Shown here: positions 34,229-43,279 of the stretch, one piece after another
Layout of the letters: every line of letters starts with the position of its first letter
Position numbering within the stretch: the first letter of the stretch is position 1
NCBI RefSeq assembly: GCF_025152575.1
Contig: NZ_CP102293.1
Coordinates: forward strand, 3,038,001-3,102,000
Source of the DNA: Subdoligranulum variabile
Lineage (GTDB): Bacteria > Bacillota > Clostridia > Oscillospirales > Ruminococcaceae
Reading direction: 5' to 3'
Length of the DNA: 64,000 bases
Made by a program: the position numbers and the translations under genes
The notes under the pieces: generated by a model
What the model was told of the DNA's origin: nothing
The model's database searches: none
What the model saw: only the letters and a program-made list of their open reading frames with translations

Positions 34229-35181
34229 GCAAGTATACCATCGGCATTGACCTGGGCGGTACTACCATGACGGCCGGTCTGGTGAATGAAAATTATGAAA
34301 TTGTAGGCAAGATTACTCGGGCAACAAGATTGCCGCGTCCGGCGGATGATCTTGAAAAAGCTTTGGCAGATCTTTGCCGTACCGTTGCCAAGGAGAATAA
34401 CATTGATTTTTCGGACGTACAATATGTGGGAATCGGTACCCCCGGCAGTGTGAATTTTACCACCGGCTTTGTGGGATACAATACCAATTTCGGATACTAT
34501 GACTGGAACCTTGGCCCCGATATGGAAAAATTGCTCGGGTGCAAGGTATATGTAGAGAATGATGCCAATGCAGCTGCATTTGGTGAGTACATTGCGGGTG
34601 GCGCCAAAGGGTATAAAGATGCGGTTGTCATCACGCTGGGAACCGGCATAGGCAGCGGAATCATCCTGGGCGGCAAAATCGTCCGGGGCTTCAATTTCGC
34701 TGCCGGCGAGATGGGACATACGGTCATCGTAAAGGGGGGGCGCAAGTGCAACTGTGGCCGCTGCGGTTGCTGGGAACGCTATGCTTCGGCCCGTGCACTG
34801 ACTGAAGACACCAAAACCGCCATGCAGGAACACAGTGATACGCTGATGTGGAAACTGGTGCCGGATATCGACCATGTCAATGCCAAGACTTCTTTTGATG
34901 CCATGGCGCAAGGCGATGCGCTGGCCAAGCAGGTGGTGGACAATTGGATGGAATACGTTGCCTGCGGTCTGGCCAATGTTGTGAACACCTTTGAACCGGA
35001 AGTGATTTGCGTAGGGGGCGGTGTTTCCAACCAGGGCGAAACGCTGCTGGGACCTGTACGTGCTTATGTGGAGAAAGAAACGCACGACATTACCGGGGGC
35101 CGTGTGCCTGAGATCCGAGCCTGCGAACTGCGCAATGATGCCGGAGTGATCGGTGCGGCTGCGTTGGAGGTTTCCATCTGA
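34225..35181 (+). CDS. ROK-family glucokinase
   Basis: A 318-residue ROK (repressor/ORF/kinase) protein without a DNA-binding domain, so a sugar kinase, most likely ATP-dependent glucokinase. The ATP phosphate loop IGIDLGGTTMTAGLV is at residues 6–20, the catalytic Asp is in YVENDANAAAFGE near 112, GTGIGSGI near 140 binds phosphate, and the structural zinc motif CNCGRCGCWE is near 175–184. The N-terminal DLGGT and spacing match GlcK of Clostridia and Bacilli. Fructose, N-acetylmannosamine or other sugars are alternatives within ROK. Coupled by overlap to the PHP gene. Confidence 0.88.
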   Translation: MSKYTIGIDLGGTTMTAGLVNENYEIVGKITRATRLPRPADDLEKALADLCRTVAKENNIDFSDVQYVGIGTPGSVNFTTGFVGYNTNFGYYDWNLGPDMEKLLGCKVYVENDANAAAFGEYIAGGAKGYKDAVVITLGTGIGSGIILGGKIVRGFNFAAGEMGHTVIVKGGRKCNCGRCGCWERYASARALTEDTKTAMQEHSDTLMWKLVPDIDHVNAKTSFDAMAQGDALAKQVVDNWMEYVACGLANVVNTFEPEVICVGGGVSNQGETLLGPVRAYVEKETHDITGGRVPEIRACELRNDAGVIGAAALEVSI

Positions 35182-35215
35182 ATATCATCGAGAAAAAAGG
35201 GGCACGGGGGGAGTC

Positions 35216-36145
35216 ATGATGCAGGAGCAAATACAAACAAAGCTGCGCTGCGCCTTGCAGGGGGCGAATCTCCCTTTTACAGAACAAGAGCCGCTGGCGG
35301 CGCATACCACATTCAAAATTGGCGGACCTGCAGCATTCTGGTGCGCGCCGCAGGATGAGGAACAGCTGCAGCATACGCTGGCGCTTTGTCGGAGCACAGG
35401 GGTTCGTGTTTACTTGCTGGGAAATGGATCCAACACTCTTTTTTCTGATGAAGGGTTTGACGGTGCGGTGGTGGACCTTCGCGGTTTGACCCCTGCAGTA
35501 ACCGAGAATCCGAAGAAGGAGACTGTGCTGCTTACCGCTGGTGCCGGTATGACGTTGGGGCGACTTTGTGCCGAGGCACAGCAACGTGGGCTGTCTGGCT
35601 TAGAATTTGCCTGCGGCATTCCCGGTACAGTGGGGGGCGCCGTTTATATGAACGCTGGAGCATACGGCGGTGAACTGAAAGATGTGATCGAACAGGTTAC
35701 TTTTCTAGATGACAATCTGATACAACGGACCCTGCCGGCCAGTGAACTCCAGATGGGATATCGTACAAGCGTTTTTGAAAAAAATCCATCCTGGTGTATA
35801 CTTTCTGCTGCTGTGCGTTTGCAAAAAGGAAACGCAGCGGAGATTCTCGCACGGATGCAGGAATATCTGGAGCGCCGCAAAGCAAAACAGCCGCTGGAAT
35901 GGCCGAGTGCAGGCAGCACCTTCAAACGTCCGCAAGGGGCTTTTGCAGGTCGCCTGATTGAAGACTGCGGCCTGCGTGGCTTTACGGTGGGTGGGGCGCA
36001 GATTAGCGAGAAACACGGTGGCTTCGTGATCAACAAGGGGGGCGCAACCTGTGCAGATGTGGTTGCCTTGACGGACGAGGTCAAACGGATTGTTCAGGAA
36101 AAAACGGGCTTTGTGTTGGAACGTGAAATCAGAGTGGTAAAATAA
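35216..36145 (+). CDS. murB: UDP-N-acetylenolpyruvoylglucosamine reductase MurB
   Basis: MurB is the FAD- and NADPH-dependent enzyme that converts UDP-GlcNAc-enolpyruvate to UDP-MurNAc in peptidoglycan synthesis. FAD-binding features are TTFKIGGPAAFWCAP, LGNGSNTLFSDEGFDG and GIPGTVGGAVYMNAGAYGG. The catalytic Ser lies in AGSTFKRPQG near 240 and the C-terminal catalytic Glu is in the REIRVV tail. The shorter sequence without an inserted loop fits type II MurB, usual in Gram-positives. Starts ATG 35216 and 35219 are adjacent; the GGGGGGAG region precedes both. In the order murB-rapZ-whiA. Confidence 0.95.
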   Translation: MMQEQIQTKLRCALQGANLPFTEQEPLAAHTTFKIGGPAAFWCAPQDEEQLQHTLALCRSTGVRVYLLGNGSNTLFSDEGFDGAVVDLRGLTPAVTENPKKETVLLTAGAGMTLGRLCAEAQQRGLSGLEFACGIPGTVGGAVYMNAGAYGGELKDVIEQVTFLDDNLIQRTLPASELQMGYRTSVFEKNPSWCILSAAVRLQKGNAAEILARMQEYLERRKAKQPLEWPSAGSTFKRPQGAFAGRLIEDCGLRGFTVGGAQISEKHGGFVINKGGATCADVVALTDEVKRIVQEKTGFVLEREIRVVK

Positions 36146-36158
36146 GGGAGAGCAAAAG

Positions 36159-37022
36159 ATGAATTTTCTGATCGTTACAGGGCTTTCCGGTGCAGGCAAG
36201 TCGATGGCTGTCAATGCTTTGGAGGACATTGGCTTCTTTTGCATTGACAATATTCCCATTGCGTTGTTGCCTCGTATTGTGGATTTTGCTTTGCAGGGCG
36301 AAAACCAGCTCAGCCGCGTAGCGGTCGTCATGGATGTGCGCGGCGTACGCAACAGCGAACAGCTGGAGCAAGCGCTGGCCGATCTGGATGCCAAGAAAAT
36401 CGACTATGAAATCCTCTTTCTGGATGCCAACTCCCAGACGATCCAGCGCCGCTACAAAGAGACCCGGCGCCAGCATCCAATCTCTGTTACGGATCATGTA
36501 TCCATTGAGGAAGCAATCGAACGAGAGCGTCGTCTTTTACAGCCGCTGCGCAGCCGTGCCAAATATGTCATCGATACTTCACTGCTGAGCGCAGCGCAGA
36601 ACAAGGAACGCGTCTGCAGCTTGTTCTTGGACAAGGGCAAGTGTCCGATGGCACTCACGGTGGTATCTTTCGGTTTCAAATATGGTCTGCCGCAGGAAGC
36701 AGATCTCGTGCTGGACGTACGCTGCCTTCCCAATCCTTTTTATGTGCCGGAACTTAAAAATCTGACGGGTATGGATCAGGCGGTTGTGGACTACGTCATG
36801 GCGGCCCCGGAGTCTCAGGAACTGCTGCGGCGTTATGAGAGTATGCTGGAATACGCCCTTCCTCTCTACGTAAAAGAGGGAAAAAGTCAGTTGATGATTG
36901 CGGTCGGCTGTACCGGAGGCAAGCATCGTTCCATTACATTTGCCCGCAAAATCGGTGAGTTTTGTGAAAAACTGGGATATGAACCCAGCGTACAGCATCG
37001 CGATGCAAAGCGCACCCTGTAA
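36159..37022 (+). CDS. rapZ: RNase adaptor/nucleotide-binding protein RapZ (YvcJ)
   Basis: A 287-residue P-loop NTPase. Walker A is GLSGAGKS at residues 8–15, and the family-specific C-terminal domain carries SFGFKYGLPQEADLVLDVR and GCTGGKHRSI. In E. coli RapZ guides RNase E to the GlmZ RNA and so controls GlcN6P synthase; in Firmicutes (YvcJ) it hydrolyses GTP or ATP and is linked to carbon metabolism and competence. Position after murB and before whiA is conserved, although the intervening yvcK gene of many Firmicutes is absent here. RBS GGGAGAG before ATG 36159. Confidence 0.95.
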   Translation: MNFLIVTGLSGAGKSMAVNALEDIGFFCIDNIPIALLPRIVDFALQGENQLSRVAVVMDVRGVRNSEQLEQALADLDAKKIDYEILFLDANSQTIQRRYKETRRQHPISVTDHVSIEEAIERERRLLQPLRSRAKYVIDTSLLSAAQNKERVCSLFLDKGKCPMALTVVSFGFKYGLPQEADLVLDVRCLPNPFYVPELKNLTGMDQAVVDYVMAAPESQELLRRYESMLEYALPLYVKEGKSQLMIAVGCTGGKHRSITFARKIGEFCEKLGYEPSVQHRDAKRTL

Positions 37023-37055
37023 ATTTTGCGGGGTTTCCAGGGAGGAGCAACCTGT

Positions 37056-37991
37056 TTGAGCTTTTCACAAGAGGTAAAAAACGAAATCCTGCGCCATAGG
37101 ATTACAAAACCGTGTTGTAACGTGGCCGCCGCCTATGCGGTGGCCTGTTTTGGTAAGTATTTTGATGACCGTGGCGTTGTGCTGCAGACGGAGAACGAAG
37201 GGGTGGCCCAGTTTGCGCAAAAAGCGTATCGACGCTGCGGTATTCAGGGCAATGTCCTTCGCAAGGAACGGCCTACGGGTGCGGTTTTTGAGTTCAGCGT
37301 CAAAGACCCCAACGAGATAGAAAAAATGTTGGATCTGTTCTGCCACACCGGCAAAGAACCTACCTTACGGATTCGCCCGGAAAATTTTAAATGTCAGAAA
37401 TGTATGCAGACGTTTATTGCGACTGCCTTTCTGTGCTGCGGAACGATGACGGATCCTGAAAAAAGCTATAATCTGGAATTTTTGTCAACCCGACATTATC
37501 TTTCCCAGCAGTTGGAAGCAATGCTTGCGGAACATGATTTCCATCCACACCGTGCACTGCGCAAGGGGGCCAATACCGTTTACGTCAAGGCGGCGGATCA
37601 TATTGAGGATCTTCTCACTTTTATGGGCGCCGGTGGTGCCGCCATGCGCATTATGGATCAGCGCCTGTATAATGAAATGCGTAACAAGACCAACCGTTTG
37701 TCCAACTGTGAGACTGCGAACCTGGGTAAAAGCGTGCAGGCAGCAGTGCAGGTACAGATGGCTATTGAACGGCTACAGGAGGCCGGGGCACTGGCTACGC
37801 TGCCCGAAACACTTCGGCAGACGGCCAAGCTGCGGATGCAGTATCCGGACCTTCCGCTGGCCAAGCTGGCCCAGAAGATGGATCCGCCGGTTAGCAAGGC
37901 AGGACTTTCCCATCGCCTGAAGCGAATCCAGGAAGCTGCCCGCCGCCTTCAGGAAATTTCTTCATCGGAAAAGGAAACACCCCATGTCTGA
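37056..37991 (+). CDS. whiA: DNA-binding protein WhiA
   Basis: WhiA pairs an N-terminal LAGLIDADG-like homing-endonuclease fold, without nuclease activity, with a C-terminal helix-turn-helix. It affects cell division and chromosome segregation in B. subtilis and sporulation genes in Streptomyces. Here the family start SFSQEVKNEIL, the CCNVAAAYAV segment, the N-R-x-x-N-CETANLGKSV block and the C-terminal LSHRLKRIQE helix are clear over 311 residues. The start is TTG 37056, eight bases after GGAGGAG (37041–37047), matching the family N-terminus; the ATG-like extension upstream is not conserved in character. It overlaps dnaE by 8 bases. Confidence 0.95.
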   Translation: MSFSQEVKNEILRHRITKPCCNVAAAYAVACFGKYFDDRGVVLQTENEGVAQFAQKAYRRCGIQGNVLRKERPTGAVFEFSVKDPNEIEKMLDLFCHTGKEPTLRIRPENFKCQKCMQTFIATAFLCCGTMTDPEKSYNLEFLSTRHYLSQQLEAMLAEHDFHPHRALRKGANTVYVKAADHIEDLLTFMGAGGAAMRIMDQRLYNEMRNKTNRLSNCETANLGKSVQAAVQVQMAIERLQEAGALATLPETLRQTAKLRMQYPDLPLAKLAQKMDPPVSKAGLSHRLKRIQEAARRLQEISSSEKETPHV

Positions 37992-40900
37992 AACCAACCA
38001 AAGACAATTTACACATCTGCATGTCCACACAGAGTATAGCCTTTTGGATGGCGCCTGTCGTATTGATCGGATGTTTGAACACCTGAAAGCCATGGGACAA
38101 ACTGCCTGTGCCATTACGGATCATGGTGTCATGTACGGGTGCGTGGCTTTTTTTGATGCGGCCAAGGCGGCCGGCATCAAGCCGATCATTGGCTGCGAAG
38201 TCTATGTAGCAACTCGGACGCGCTTCGACAAAGTGAACCGCATCGACGGTAACAGTCACCTCATCCTGCTGTGCAAAAATGAAGTTGGATACAGGAACCT
38301 TATCAAGATGGTTTCAGCAGGATTTTTGGAAGGGTTCTATTCCAAGCCTCGCATTGACAAAGATCTGCTGGAGCAGCATCATGAAGGACTGATCTGCCTG
38401 TCCGCCTGCCTGGCAGGGGAGATCCCCAAGGCCATTTTGGCCGGTGACTACGAGCGCGCCAAACAAACGGCATTGTATTATCGGGATTTGTTTGGCGCGG
38501 AAAATTATTATATTGAACTTCAGGACCACGGCCTGGAAGAAGACCAGGTCGTGCTGCCGCAGCTGATTCGACTGGCCAGGGAGACCGGAATCCCGATGGT
38601 GGCCACGAACGATGCGCATTATATCACCAAAGAGGATTCCAAAATGCAGAGCATTTTGCTTTGCATTCAGACGGGAAAAACCATTGCTGACGCCGATCGG
38701 ATGGAATTCCAGACGGATGAGTTCTATCTGAAAAGCGCAGATGAGATGTACGAGTTGTTCTCTATGGTCCCGGAAGCCTGCGAGAATACCAATAAGATTG
38801 CAGAGCAGTGCAACTTTGAATTCACGTTCGGAGAAACCAAATTGCCGTATTTCCGTGCACCGGATGGCATGGAAAATCAGGCGTATTTTGAAAAGTTGTG
38901 TTGGGAGGGGCTGGAACGGCGCTATCCCGGCAAGGTGACCGATGCGCTGCGGGAGCGTCTTGCCTATGAAATCAAGGTAGTAAAGAACATGGGGTACACC
39001 AACTACTACCTCATTGTGTATGATTTCATCAACTATGCCAAGAGCCGGGATATTCCGGTAGGGCCCGGCCGCGGTTCCGGTGCCGGCAGTCTGGCGGCAT
39101 ACTGTGTGGGAATCACCGATATCGATCCTATCCGTTACAATCTGATCTTTGAACGCTTCCTGAATCCGGAGCGCGTGTCCATGCCGGACTTTGACGTTGA
39201 CTTCTGCTATGAACGACGCCAGGAAGTCATTGACTATGTCAATGAAAAATATGGCCGCGATCATGTGGCACAGATCGTCACCTTTGGTACGATGGCTGCC
39301 CGTGCAGCAGTGCGCGATGTCGGTCGCGTGATGGGAATGGCTTATCAGGATGTGGATAAGGTTGCCAAGCTGATTCCGATGGAACTCAAGATGACGCTGC
39401 AAAAGGCGCTGGATGTCAGTCCCGATCTAAAGGCCATGTATGAGGCAGACGCCCAGGTCCGCGAGCTGATCGATACGTCCTTGAAAGTGGAAGGCATGCC
39501 TCGCCATGCCTCTACCCACGCGGCTGGCGTAGTCATTACACGAGAGCCGGCAACCGAATATGTACCGCTCTCCACCAACGATGGCCTGCCGGTCACGCAG
39601 TTCAATATGGTGGAGATTGAGCGTCTGGGCCTTTTAAAGATGGACTTTTTGGGACTTCGCACGCTCACGGTCATTCATGATACAGAGACAGCTGTGCGGC
39701 GCAAAGATCCGGAATTCCGTATGGCGACGATCAGTTACGATGACCCTGACACCTATGCCATGCTGGCAAAAGGGGAGACAGAGGGCATTTTTCAGTTGGA
39801 ATCTACAGGGATGACGCAGGTTCTTGTGAGCATGCGCCCCAGAAACCTTGAAGACATTATTGCCCTGATTTCCCTGTACCGTCCAGGCCCCATGGATTCC
39901 ATCCCCACGTATCTGCGCAATCGCCGCGAGCCTGGGAAGATCAGCTACAAAACACCGCAGCTTGCTCACATTCTGGACGTTACCAATGGCTGCATTGTTT
40001 ACCAGGAACAGGTTATGCAAATCTTCCGGGAATTGGCGGGGTTCAGCTTTGGCCAGGCAGATAACATTCGCCGAGCCATGAGCAAAAAGAAACACAAAGT
40101 CATGGAGGCGGAACGGGAACATTTTGTGCACGGCTGTACCGAACCGGGCAAAGAATGCGCCGGCTGTGTCAAAAACGGGATTCCAGAGGATGTCGCAAAC
40201 GAAATCTATGATGAGATGATCAGCTTTGCATCCTACGCATTCAACAAATCCCACGCGGCTTGCTACGCGTATGTGGCTTTCCAGACAGCTTATCTCAAGT
40301 GCCATTATCCGCACGAGTTCATGGCGGCTTTGCTGACCAGTGTTCTGGATAACACTTCCAAGGTCATCGAATATACAACGGAATGCCAGCGGCTGGGAAT
40401 CAAGGTCCTTCAGCCGGACATCAATGTCTCTCGCGGCGGATTTACAGCCGACGGAGATTGCATCCGCTTCGGACTGAATGCCGTCAAGAGCGTAGGCAGG
40501 AACCTTATTGATGCGGTGGTAAAGGAACGTCAGAACCGACCTTACCGTGGACTTTATGATTTCTGCCGACGGATGTACGGCAACGAATTAAATCGCCGGG
40601 CACTGGAAAACCTTATCAAAAGCGGTGCTTTCGATGCACTGGAACCGTCCCGGCGTGCCATGCTCGAGTGTGTAGAAGGAATTCTGAAAAGCGTGGAGAC
40701 CGACATGCGTCAGAATCTGGAAGGGCAGATGGACCTTTTCGGAATGATGAGCGGGGAGAGCCAGGAAACGGCGATCAACGACTACAAAGTCCCAAAGCTG
40801 TCGGAATATCCCACCAGTGATTTGCTCAAAATGGAAAAAGAGGTTTCCGGGCTTTACCTTTCAGGTCATCCGTTGGATGCCTACCGGGAGCAAATTGCAC

Positions 40901-41523
40901 AGATTTCCACCTGTACCATTGCGCAGCTGCAGGGGGAAGAGGCCAAGCAGTTTGATAATCAAACGGTGACGATTCTGTGCACAGTGGTCAAAAACAAAAT
41001 CATGACGACAAAATCCAACACGCTGATGGCTTTCACCACTATTGAAGACCTTACCGGCACAATGGAACTTCTAGTATTCCCCCGTGTTCTGGCAGAGTGC
41101 AGGGCGGCGCTGCAGGAAAATGCTGTTGTGGTGGCGCATGGTCGGGTTTCCGTCAAGGAGGAGGAAGCCGCCCGCCTGATTGTGGAAGGGGTACAATCCA
41201 TTGATACCTATGACCCGAACAAAAGCTTTGGACGCAATCGGGTAGAGCGCGTACAACAGGAAACCCGTGGTGAGGGCGTTGCCGGCTATTTTTTGACTGT
41301 GCCGGCCCGGGAATGCGAAGAAATGCACAAGGTAGAAAACCTTCTCTGCAACATCTTTGATGGTGGAACAGTCAAAGTCTATTTTCGTTTTGCCGATACT
41401 GGTAAGAAGGCATGGGCCCGGCATATGGCGGTCAAAGATGACCCTCTTTTGCGGGCCGAACTGGTTCGCATTCTGGGACAAGAGCACGTAAAAGTGCAGG
41501 GAACGGACCAGCATGCAAAATAA
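37984..41523 (+). CDS. dnaE: DNA polymerase III alpha subunit DnaE
   Basis: A replicative C-family polymerase of 1179 residues. The N-terminal PHP domain begins HLHVHTEYSLLDGACRI with ITDHGVMYGC, keeping metal ligands. The palm contains MPDFDVDF around residues 401–407, with the catalytic aspartates, and GPGRGSGAGSL precedes it. Fingers and beta-clamp-binding regions follow, and a C-terminal OB-fold (about 985–1090) reads VTILCTVVKNKI to VFPRVL. This is DnaE1-like in length. In Firmicutes that also carry PolC, DnaE extends RNA primers on the lagging strand; whether PolC is present is outside this window. Its start lies inside whiA. Confidence 0.96.
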   Translation: MSETNQRQFTHLHVHTEYSLLDGACRIDRMFEHLKAMGQTACAITDHGVMYGCVAFFDAAKAAGIKPIIGCEVYVATRTRFDKVNRIDGNSHLILLCKNEVGYRNLIKMVSAGFLEGFYSKPRIDKDLLEQHHEGLICLSACLAGEIPKAILAGDYERAKQTALYYRDLFGAENYYIELQDHGLEEDQVVLPQLIRLARETGIPMVATNDAHYITKEDSKMQSILLCIQTGKTIADADRMEFQTDEFYLKSADEMYELFSMVPEACENTNKIAEQCNFEFTFGETKLPYFRAPDGMENQAYFEKLCWEGLERRYPGKVTDALRERLAYEIKVVKNMGYTNYYLIVYDFINYAKSRDIPVGPGRGSGAGSLAAYCVGITDIDPIRYNLIFERFLNPERVSMPDFDVDFCYERRQEVIDYVNEKYGRDHVAQIVTFGTMAARAAVRDVGRVMGMAYQDVDKVAKLIPMELKMTLQKALDVSPDLKAMYEADAQVRELIDTSLKVEGMPRHASTHAAGVVITREPATEYVPLSTNDGLPVTQFNMVEIERLGLLKMDFLGLRTLTVIHDTETAVRRKDPEFRMATISYDDPDTYAMLAKGETEGIFQLESTGMTQVLVSMRPRNLEDIIALISLYRPGPMDSIPTYLRNRREPGKISYKTPQLAHILDVTNGCIVYQEQVMQIFRELAGFSFGQADNIRRAMSKKKHKVMEAEREHFVHGCTEPGKECAGCVKNGIPEDVANEIYDEMISFASYAFNKSHAACYAYVAFQTAYLKCHYPHEFMAALLTSVLDNTSKVIEYTTECQRLGIKVLQPDINVSRGGFTADGDCIRFGLNAVKSVGRNLIDAVVKERQNRPYRGLYDFCRRMYGNELNRRALENLIKSGAFDALEPSRRAMLECVEGILKSVETDMRQNLEGQMDLFGMMSGESQETAINDYKVPKLSEYPTSDLLKMEKEVSGLYLSGHPLDAYREQIAQISTCTIAQLQGEEAKQFDNQTVTILCTVVKNKIMTTKSNTLMAFTTIEDLTGTMELLVFPRVLAECRAALQENAVVVAHGRVSVKEEEAARLIVEGVQSIDTYDPNKSFGRNRVERVQQETRGEGVAGYFLTVPARECEEMHKVENLLCNIFDGGTVKVYFRFADTGKKAWARHMAVKDDPLLRAELVRILGQEHVKVQGTDQHAK

Positions 41524-41570
41524 ATCCATGTGTTTTGCGCGAAACGTCCATAATCGAAGCGCAAGAGTTG

Positions 41571-41579
41571 TGGTATAAT
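41571..41579 (+). promoter_or_regulatory. Extended -10 promoter for pfkA
   Basis: TGG-TATAAT (41571–41579) is an extended -10 element with no good -35 at 17 bases. It lies 70 bases before the pfkA ATG; the AGGAGGAG ribosome-binding site is at 41635–41642. Confidence 0.65.
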
Positions 41580-41649
41580 GTGAATGGTTCTAGATTGTTA
41601 AAAAATTATTGTAAGTAACGCTATGTTCCCAAACAGGAGGAGCTGCTTT

Positions 41650-42624
41650 ATGGCTAAGGAAATCAAAACAATCGGTGTTCTGACCAGTGGCGGTGACGCG
41701 CCCGGTATGAATGCTGCTGTTCGTGCGATTGTTCGTGCGGGTATCAGCAAGGGATACCGTATGATGGGTATTCAGCGCGGTTACAATGGTCTGATCAACG
41801 GCGAGTGCTACGAGATGAATGTCCGCAGTGTGTCTGAGATCATTCACCGTGGCGGTACGATTCTGTATACGGCGCGCTGCCTGGAGTTCAAAACGCAGGA
41901 AGGTCAGGCCAAGGGTCTGGCTCGTTGCAAGGAGCTTGGCATTGATGCGCTGGTTGTCATCGGCGGTGACGGCTCTTTCATGGGTGCCCGTGCACTGGCC
42001 AATCAGGGAATTCCCTGCATTGGTCTGCCCGGCACCATCGATAACGATATTGCCTGCAGCGAGTACACCATCGGCTATGATACGGCAATGAACACTGCTG
42101 TGGAAGCTATTGATAAGCTGCGCGACACCACTCAGAGCCACGATCGCTGCAGCGTCGTGGAAGTTATGGGTCATCATGCCGGCTACATCGCCTTGAACGT
42201 CGGCATCGCCACCGGAGCACTGGCGGTTCTGCTGCCGGAGATTCCCTTTGATTTTGAGCGCGATATCCTGCAGCGTATGCGTCAGACGCAGGTCACCGGC
42301 AAGAAACACTTCATTATTATTGTTTCTGAGGGCGTTGTGGGTGCGCAGGAACTGGCTAACCAGATTCAGGCGGCAACCGGTGTTGATTCCCGTGCTACGG
42401 TTCTGGGCCATATCCAGCGCGGCGGCTCTCCGACGGTCCGTGACCGCGTGAATGCTTCCTTGATGGGATATCATGCCATTGATTTGCTGGATAAGGGCAT
42501 TTACAATCGTGTTGTGGCCGTCTCCGGCGACAAGATTGTGGATTACGATGTCAATGTGGCACTTTCCATGCACAAGACCATCGACCGCGAGATGATCGAT
42601 ATCGCCAATGCGATTTCCATTTGA
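41650..42624 (+). CDS. pfkA: ATP-dependent 6-phosphofructokinase
   Basis: PFK phosphorylates fructose 6-phosphate, the committed step of glycolysis. The 324-residue protein has LTSGGDAPGMNAAVRA at 11–26, the ATP-type loop GGDGS at 105–109 (pyrophosphate enzymes have Asp where the second-last Gly stands), PGTIDNDI with catalytic Asp 131, and the ATVLGHIQRGGSPT block for effector and substrate binding. ATG 41650 is preceded by AGGAGGAG; the frame opens earlier at 41623 but that segment contains the ribosome-binding site. Own promoter and terminator indicate monocistronic expression. Codons look biased as in highly expressed genes. Confidence 0.97.
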   Translation: MAKEIKTIGVLTSGGDAPGMNAAVRAIVRAGISKGYRMMGIQRGYNGLINGECYEMNVRSVSEIIHRGGTILYTARCLEFKTQEGQAKGLARCKELGIDALVVIGGDGSFMGARALANQGIPCIGLPGTIDNDIACSEYTIGYDTAMNTAVEAIDKLRDTTQSHDRCSVVEVMGHHAGYIALNVGIATGALAVLLPEIPFDFERDILQRMRQTQVTGKKHFIIIVSEGVVGAQELANQIQAATGVDSRATVLGHIQRGGSPTVRDRVNASLMGYHAIDLLDKGIYNRVVAVSGDKIVDYDVNVALSMHKTIDREMIDIANAISI

Positions 42625-42637
42625 TGGAATGATTTAC

Positions 42638-42670
42638 AGGGCCGTGCGCGTTATGCGTCGGCCCTTTTTT
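42638..42670 (+). terminator. Intrinsic terminator after pfkA
   Basis: AGGGCCG (42638–42644) pairs with CGGCCCT (42659–42665), extended inward by GCGC/GCGT with one bulge, then six T (42665–42670). Confidence 0.9.
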
Positions 42671-42716
42671 ATCGGGAATATGCTGAATTTTTTATCGGAT
42701 TTTTGTAGAAAAACAC

Positions 42717-42745
42717 TTGCCAAACCTTGAACAGGATGGTATAAT
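42717..42745 (+). promoter_or_regulatory. Strong promoter for rplS
   Basis: TTGCCA (42717–42722) and TATAAT (42740–42745) with a 17-base spacer, and TG at the extended -10 position (TGGTATAAT). Confidence 0.9.
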
Positions 42746-42751
42746 ACTAAA

Positions 42752-42860
42752 GCGTTAGTGCTGCCGGGCCACCGGCAGGATAATGACACATCATTAAACA
42801 GGCGGTCCTCTGCCGAAGATTCGGGAATGAACGTCGATACAAAATGGAGGAATTCATAAC
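42752..42860 (+). ncRNA. Structured 5' leader of rplS, candidate L19 autoregulatory leader
   Basis: The ~110-base leader holds a perfect 7-bp hairpin, CTGCCGG (42761–42767) with CCGGCAG (42772–42778), and a second short hairpin GGCGG-TCCT-CTGCC further on. Firmicutes rplS genes often carry an autoregulatory L19 leader RNA; the position fits, but I could not match the consensus by eye. RBS GGAGGA precedes ATG 42861. Confidence 0.45.
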
Positions 42861-43202
42861 ATGGACGCAATCAAGCATTTTACCGAGGGTATGATCAAAG
42901 AGAACAAGCCCCAGTTTGAAGTCGGCGACACTGTCCGCGTTTCCGTCCGTATCAAGGAAGGCGACAAGGAACGTATCCAGGCTTTTGAGGGCACCGTCAT
43001 TGCCAAGAAGCATGGCGGCATTGCGGAGACTTTCACCGTTCGCCGTACCTCTTACGGTGTCGGTGTGGAGCGTGTGTTCCCCGTCAACAGCCCGTTCGTG
43101 GAGAAGGTTGAAGTTGTTCGCCGCGGCAAGGTTCGTCGTGCGAAGCTCTTCTACCTGCGTGAGCGCACCGGTAAGGCGGCCAAGGTCAAGGCACGTATCT
43201 GA
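42861..43202 (+). CDS. rplS: Large ribosomal subunit protein bL19
   Basis: L19 sits at the interface of the ribosomal subunits. The 113-residue sequence has the family blocks [52 protein letters not shown] and the basic C-terminus [20 protein letters not shown]. In most bacteria rplS ends the rpsP-rimM-trmD operon; here it is alone with a strong promoter, a structured leader and a terminator. Confidence 0.99.
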   Translation: MDAIKHFTEGMIKENKPQFEVGDTVRVSVRIKEGDKERIQAFEGTVIAKKHGGIAETFTVRRTSYGVGVERVFPVNSPFVEKVEVVRRGKVRRAKLFYLRERTGKAAKVKARI

Positions 43203-43212
43203 GCATACTGAG

Positions 43213-43246
43213 AAAAGGGGAGGACGGTTGGCGTTCTCCCTTTTTT
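43213..43246 (+). terminator. Intrinsic terminator after rplS
   Basis: GAAAAGGGGAGGACG pairs imperfectly with CGTTCTCCCTTTTTT across a short GTTGG-like loop, ending in six T (43241–43246). It stands 11 bases after the rplS stop and before lepB, whose own promoter is not obvious. Confidence 0.8.
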
Positions 43247-43279
43247 CGTATTATTTTTTCGGGAGGTGAACTGGCATCT

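Noticed and set aside
41535..41564. TTGCGC...GCGCAA inverted repeat before pfkA
   Set aside because: Six-base arms separated by 18 bases with no T-run; likely chance, though it lies near the promoter.
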